Source: Burkholderiales bacterium (GTDB taxonomy: Bacteria > Pseudomonadota > Gammaproteobacteria > Burkholderiales > SG8-39). From it: 5,642 nucleotides of DNA. The position numbers and the translations under genes were made by a program. The notes under the pieces are model-generated. The model ran no database searches. It saw only the letters and a list, made by a program, of their open reading frames with translations, and was not told where the DNA came from. Below are positions 1 through 5,642 of this stretch, in pieces; within the stretch, counting starts at the first letter, position 1, and each line of letters begins with the position of its first letter. The stretch spans positions 1-5,642 of the forward strand of contig JAQSVY010000176.1 of assembly GCA_029266935.1 (NCBI GenBank). Direction: 5' to 3'.

Positions 1-308
1 ACCGCCTCGTCGGTCGACATGGCGTCGTCGTCTTTGGCGTGCATGATCCCGGCGTTGTTGAAGAGCACGTCGAGCCTGCCGAACCGCTTTTCCGCCTCCG
101 CGACCATGCGCTCGCAATCGCGAGCTTTCGAGACGTCGGCGTGGATTGGCAGGGCATTTTCAATGGAACCAGCGGTGTCGCGCGCCGCCTGCTCGTTCAC
201 GTCGACCGCCACCACCGAGGCGCCTTCCTTCGCAAATAGGAGCGCCGATTGCCGGCCGATGCCGCTGCCGGCGCCGGTGATGAGCGCAACCTTGCCTTTC
301 AGTCTCAT
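1..308 (-). CDS. SDR family NAD(P)-dependent oxidoreductase, 5' part only (runs off the left edge)
   Basis: Classical short-chain dehydrogenase/reductase; 102 complete codons are present and the rest lies beyond position 1. The N-terminus reads MRLKGKVALITGAGSGIG. It gives the Rossmann beta-1 strand and the TGxxxGxG cofactor loop (T11, G12, G16, G18). The acidic D36 after beta-2 (VVAVDV) suggests NAD(H) rather than NADP(H), D58 sits in the usual ADV position, and the NNAG motif is at residues 84-87. The catalytic Ser-Tyr-Lys lies in the missing part, so activity cannot be confirmed. The ATG directly follows the TGA of the upstream synthetase gene (TGAATG), and no strong ribosome binding site is visible, so translational coupling is likely. 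The substrate is unknown. With a glutamine-synthetase-like partner, a role in oxidising an alcohol or amine-derived intermediate is a reasonable guess. Family assignment is firm; function is inference. Confidence 0.93.
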   Translation of the reverse strand, partial: MRLKGKVALITGAGSGIGRQSALLFAKEGASVVAVDVNEQAARDTAGSIENALPIHADVSKARDCERMVAEAEKRFGRLDVLFNNAGIMHAKDDDAMSTDEA

Positions 309-1628
309 TCAGATTCTTTCGAAATAGCGGGCACGCTCCCAGTCGGTGACTGCCTTGTCGTAGGCGGCCGCCTCGGTGCGGTAGAAGTGGCTGTAGTGCT
401 CGACGACTTCCTCGCCGAAGGCCCGCTTGGCGAAGTCGCTCTTGGCAAATGCATCGACAGCGCCTTTCAAAGAATATGGAACGCGAGGCAGGTCCTTGGC
501 CGCGTAGATGTCGCCGACGAACGCTTCTGGAGGGGCGATTTGCTTTTTTATGCCTTCCAACCCAGAGGCAAGCGAGGCGGCAAGCGCAAGGTACGGATTG
601 CAGTCGGCGCCCGGGATGCGACACTCGATGCGCGTCGCCGAGCCGGTGCCGACGACGCGGAAGCCGGCGGTGCGGTTGTCGTTGCTCCAGGCGAGCCGCG
701 TCGGGGCCCACGAGGCGTCGACGTAGCGCTTGTAGGAGTTCACCGTCGGCGCATAGAAGACCATCACGTCGGGCACGTGCGCGAGCCAGCCGCCGAGGAA
801 CCAGCGGAAGACGTCCGACTGCTTGTCGAAGGCGTTCCTGCCGTCCTTCCAGAGGCTGAAATGGATGTGGCAGCTCGAGCCCGCGCGGTCGGTGGCGAAC
901 TTGGCCATGAAGGTGAGGCTCATGCCGGCGGCGTCGGCGACCTCCTTCAGGCACTGCTTGAACACGGTATGGCGATCGGCCATCTCGAGCGCCTCGGCGT
1001 AGCGCACGTTGAGCTCGTGCTGCCCGGCGCCCCATTCGCCCTTGGACGTCTCGACCGGCACGCCCGAGTGCTTGAGGTGGCGGCGCGCCGCGGCGTGGAA
1101 ATTCTCGGTGCGAGTGCCCTGCAGGATGTGATAGTCCTCGAGATACCAGCCCGCGGGCTCGAGGTCGCGGAAGCCCTGGCGCGCGGCGTCGCGGTAGGGC
1201 GTGCGGAAGAGGTAGTGCTCTAGTTCGGTCGCGGCAAACGCCTGATACCCTTTTTCCTTGGTGAAATCGATCTGCCGGCGCAGGATGCTGCGCGGCGCGA
1301 CGGCGACGTAGTCGTGCGTCTTCTCGCTCTTCACGTCGCATAGGACGAGCGCGCTCTTCTCCAGCCAGCTCGCGACGCGCAGCGTCGCGAGATCGGGCAC
1401 GAGATGGAAATCGCCGTAGCCGAGGTCCCAGTTGGCGAAGCGGTAGCCGGGCACCGGGTCCATCTCCATGTCGACGGTGAGAAGGTAGTCGCATGCGTGC
1501 CCGCCATGCTTGGCGATATCCTCGACGAACATCTCGGCGTCGAAGCGCTTGCCCATCAGGCGGCCGTAGTGGTCGGTGAAGCCCGCGACCACGGTCTCGA
1601 TGTCGCCCTTCCCGACCGGCCCGCTCAA
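309..1628 (-). CDS. Glutamine synthetase family protein (probable gamma-glutamyl-amine ligase), TTG start
   Basis: ATP-dependent ligase of the glutamine synthetase fold, 439 residues. The beta-grasp N-terminal part is at about 8-105 and the catalytic domain follows. Predicted metal and substrate residues by family position: E135 and E137 (ELEHYLF), E198 and E205 (GEWGAGQHELNVRY), H254 (CHIHFSLW), R319 (NDNRTAGFR), E335 and R337 (ECRIPG), then NPYLALAA at 344-351. The active site therefore looks intact. The adenylylation loop of the housekeeping enzyme (NLYDLPPEE type) is not preserved, and the overall sequence resembles divergent members used with putrescine, ethanolamine or other amines rather than ammonia. 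The best start is TTG at 1628, with GAGGTG ten bases upstream; an in-frame TGA lies about 30 bases further upstream. The next ATG (codon 25) would delete the first conserved strand. Relatives, as I recall them, usually have some ten extra N-terminal residues, so the natural 5' end may have been replaced (see the yhbY remnant). The gene is followed without a gap by an SDR gene, suggesting an operon. Family is certain; substrate is not. Confidence 0.93.
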   Translation of the reverse strand: MSGPVGKGDIETVVAGFTDHYGRLMGKRFDAEMFVEDIAKHGGHACDYLLTVDMEMDPVPGYRFANWDLGYGDFHLVPDLATLRVASWLEKSALVLCDVKSEKTHDYVAVAPRSILRRQIDFTKEKGYQAFAATELEHYLFRTPYRDAARQGFRDLEPAGWYLEDYHILQGTRTENFHAAARRHLKHSGVPVETSKGEWGAGQHELNVRYAEALEMADRHTVFKQCLKEVADAAGMSLTFMAKFATDRAGSSCHIHFSLWKDGRNAFDKQSDVFRWFLGGWLAHVPDVMVFYAPTVNSYKRYVDASWAPTRLAWSNDNRTAGFRVVGTGSATRIECRIPGADCNPYLALAASLASGLEGIKKQIAPPEAFVGDIYAAKDLPRVPYSLKGAVDAFAKSDFAKRAFGEEVVEHYSHFYRTEAAAYDKAVTDWERARYFERI

Positions 1629-1638
1629 TCTCGGCCAG

Positions 1639-1644
1639 CACCTC
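1639..1644 (-). promoter_or_regulatory. Shine-Dalgarno-like site for the synthetase TTG start
   Basis: Read on the minus strand, GAGGTG (within GAAGAGGTG) lies ten bases before the TTG at 1628. It falls inside the yhbY remnant, where the same bases encode Glu-Val of the EEVLAE helix. It is the only ribosome-binding-like sequence near the beginning of the synthetase homology and supports choosing the TTG. It may have been acquired by accident when the two sequences were joined. Confidence 0.45.
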
Positions 1645-1713
1645 TTCGGTCAGGCCCTTGGCGCCGATGATGACCACCGGCTCGAGCTTGTGCGCCTTTG
1701 CTTTGAGCTCTCT

Positions 1714-1719
1714 GAGGTG
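1714..1719 (+). promoter_or_regulatory. Shine-Dalgarno-like site for lhr
   Basis: GAGGTG on the plus strand ends nine bases before the ATG at 1729. It overlaps codons 2-3 of the divergent yhbY remnant. The alternative in-frame ATG at 1750 has no comparable sequence before it, so this site decides the start in favour of 1729. Confidence 0.5.
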
Positions 1720-1728
1720 CATGAATGA

Positions 1729-5642
<3,914 letters not shown>

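Larger units (their letters stand above)
1618..1722 (-). pseudogene. yhbY: 5' remnant of a YhbY/CRS1 family RNA-binding protein gene
   Basis: An ATG at 1722 opens a frame whose first 35 residues match the N-terminus of YhbY, a KH-like RNA-binding protein associated with the large ribosomal subunit precursor. Recognisable pieces are LKAKAHKLEPVVIIG (residues 6-20) and the family-typical glycine loop and helix GAKGLTEEVLAEIE (20-33). The expected continuation, HELIKV and the rest of a protein of about 95 residues, is absent. From about residue 36 the frame becomes arginine-rich nonsense, because it reads the synthetase gene out of frame, where it happens to stay open to position 160. The remnant is therefore about one third of the gene. 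It could be a pseudogene left by a deletion or recombination, or the product of a wrong assembly join. Its start lies six bases from the divergent lhr start. No good ribosome binding site precedes its ATG. Confidence 0.75.

Noticed and set aside
249..1223. A 324-residue plus-strand open frame opposite the synthetase gene
   Set aside because: It is antisense to the conserved catalytic domain of the synthetase, has low-complexity Ala/Gly/Val/Arg composition and shows no recognisable domain.
160..1722. A single 520-residue minus-strand protein starting with the YhbY-like sequence
   Set aside because: Only the first 35 residues resemble a protein family. The remainder is arginine-rich and out of frame with the intact synthetase and SDR genes, which explain the same DNA. 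The long open stretch is a consequence of high GC content.

Overview
The window comes from a GC-rich bacterium, most likely a proteobacterium and possibly betaproteobacterial. That is inferred from the strong G/C bias at third codon positions and from which protein families are present; no rRNA or other marker fixes the taxon. Coding density is essentially complete. I see no tRNA, rRNA, CRISPR array, insertion sequence or other mobile element.

The left third (1-1722) is read on the minus strand. In transcription order it holds a short 5' remnant of a YhbY/CRS1-type RNA-binding protein gene, a complete glutamine-synthetase-family ligase, and the first 102 codons of an SDR oxidoreductase whose ATG directly follows the ligase stop codon. 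The ligase and SDR look like an operon. A gamma-glutamyl-amine (polyamine, ethanolamine or similar amine) assimilation pathway is a plausible role, but the substrate cannot be read from this window.

The right two thirds (1729-5642) is one plus-strand reading frame for a large Lhr-type superfamily 2 helicase. I translated it row by row and found it open to the window edge. It carries all the helicase motifs, the Lhr core and most of the long C-terminal domain. The last part of the gene lies outside the window.

The most unusual point is the divergent junction. The YhbY sequence stops after about 35 residues and runs, out of frame, straight into the ligase gene. The ligase then seems to lack its usual first residues and starts at a TTG whose Shine-Dalgarno-like sequence lies inside the YhbY remnant. 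This could be a real deletion or recombination scar, or an assembly chimera. Otherwise the genes are recognisable families, and I do not see a new multi-gene system.
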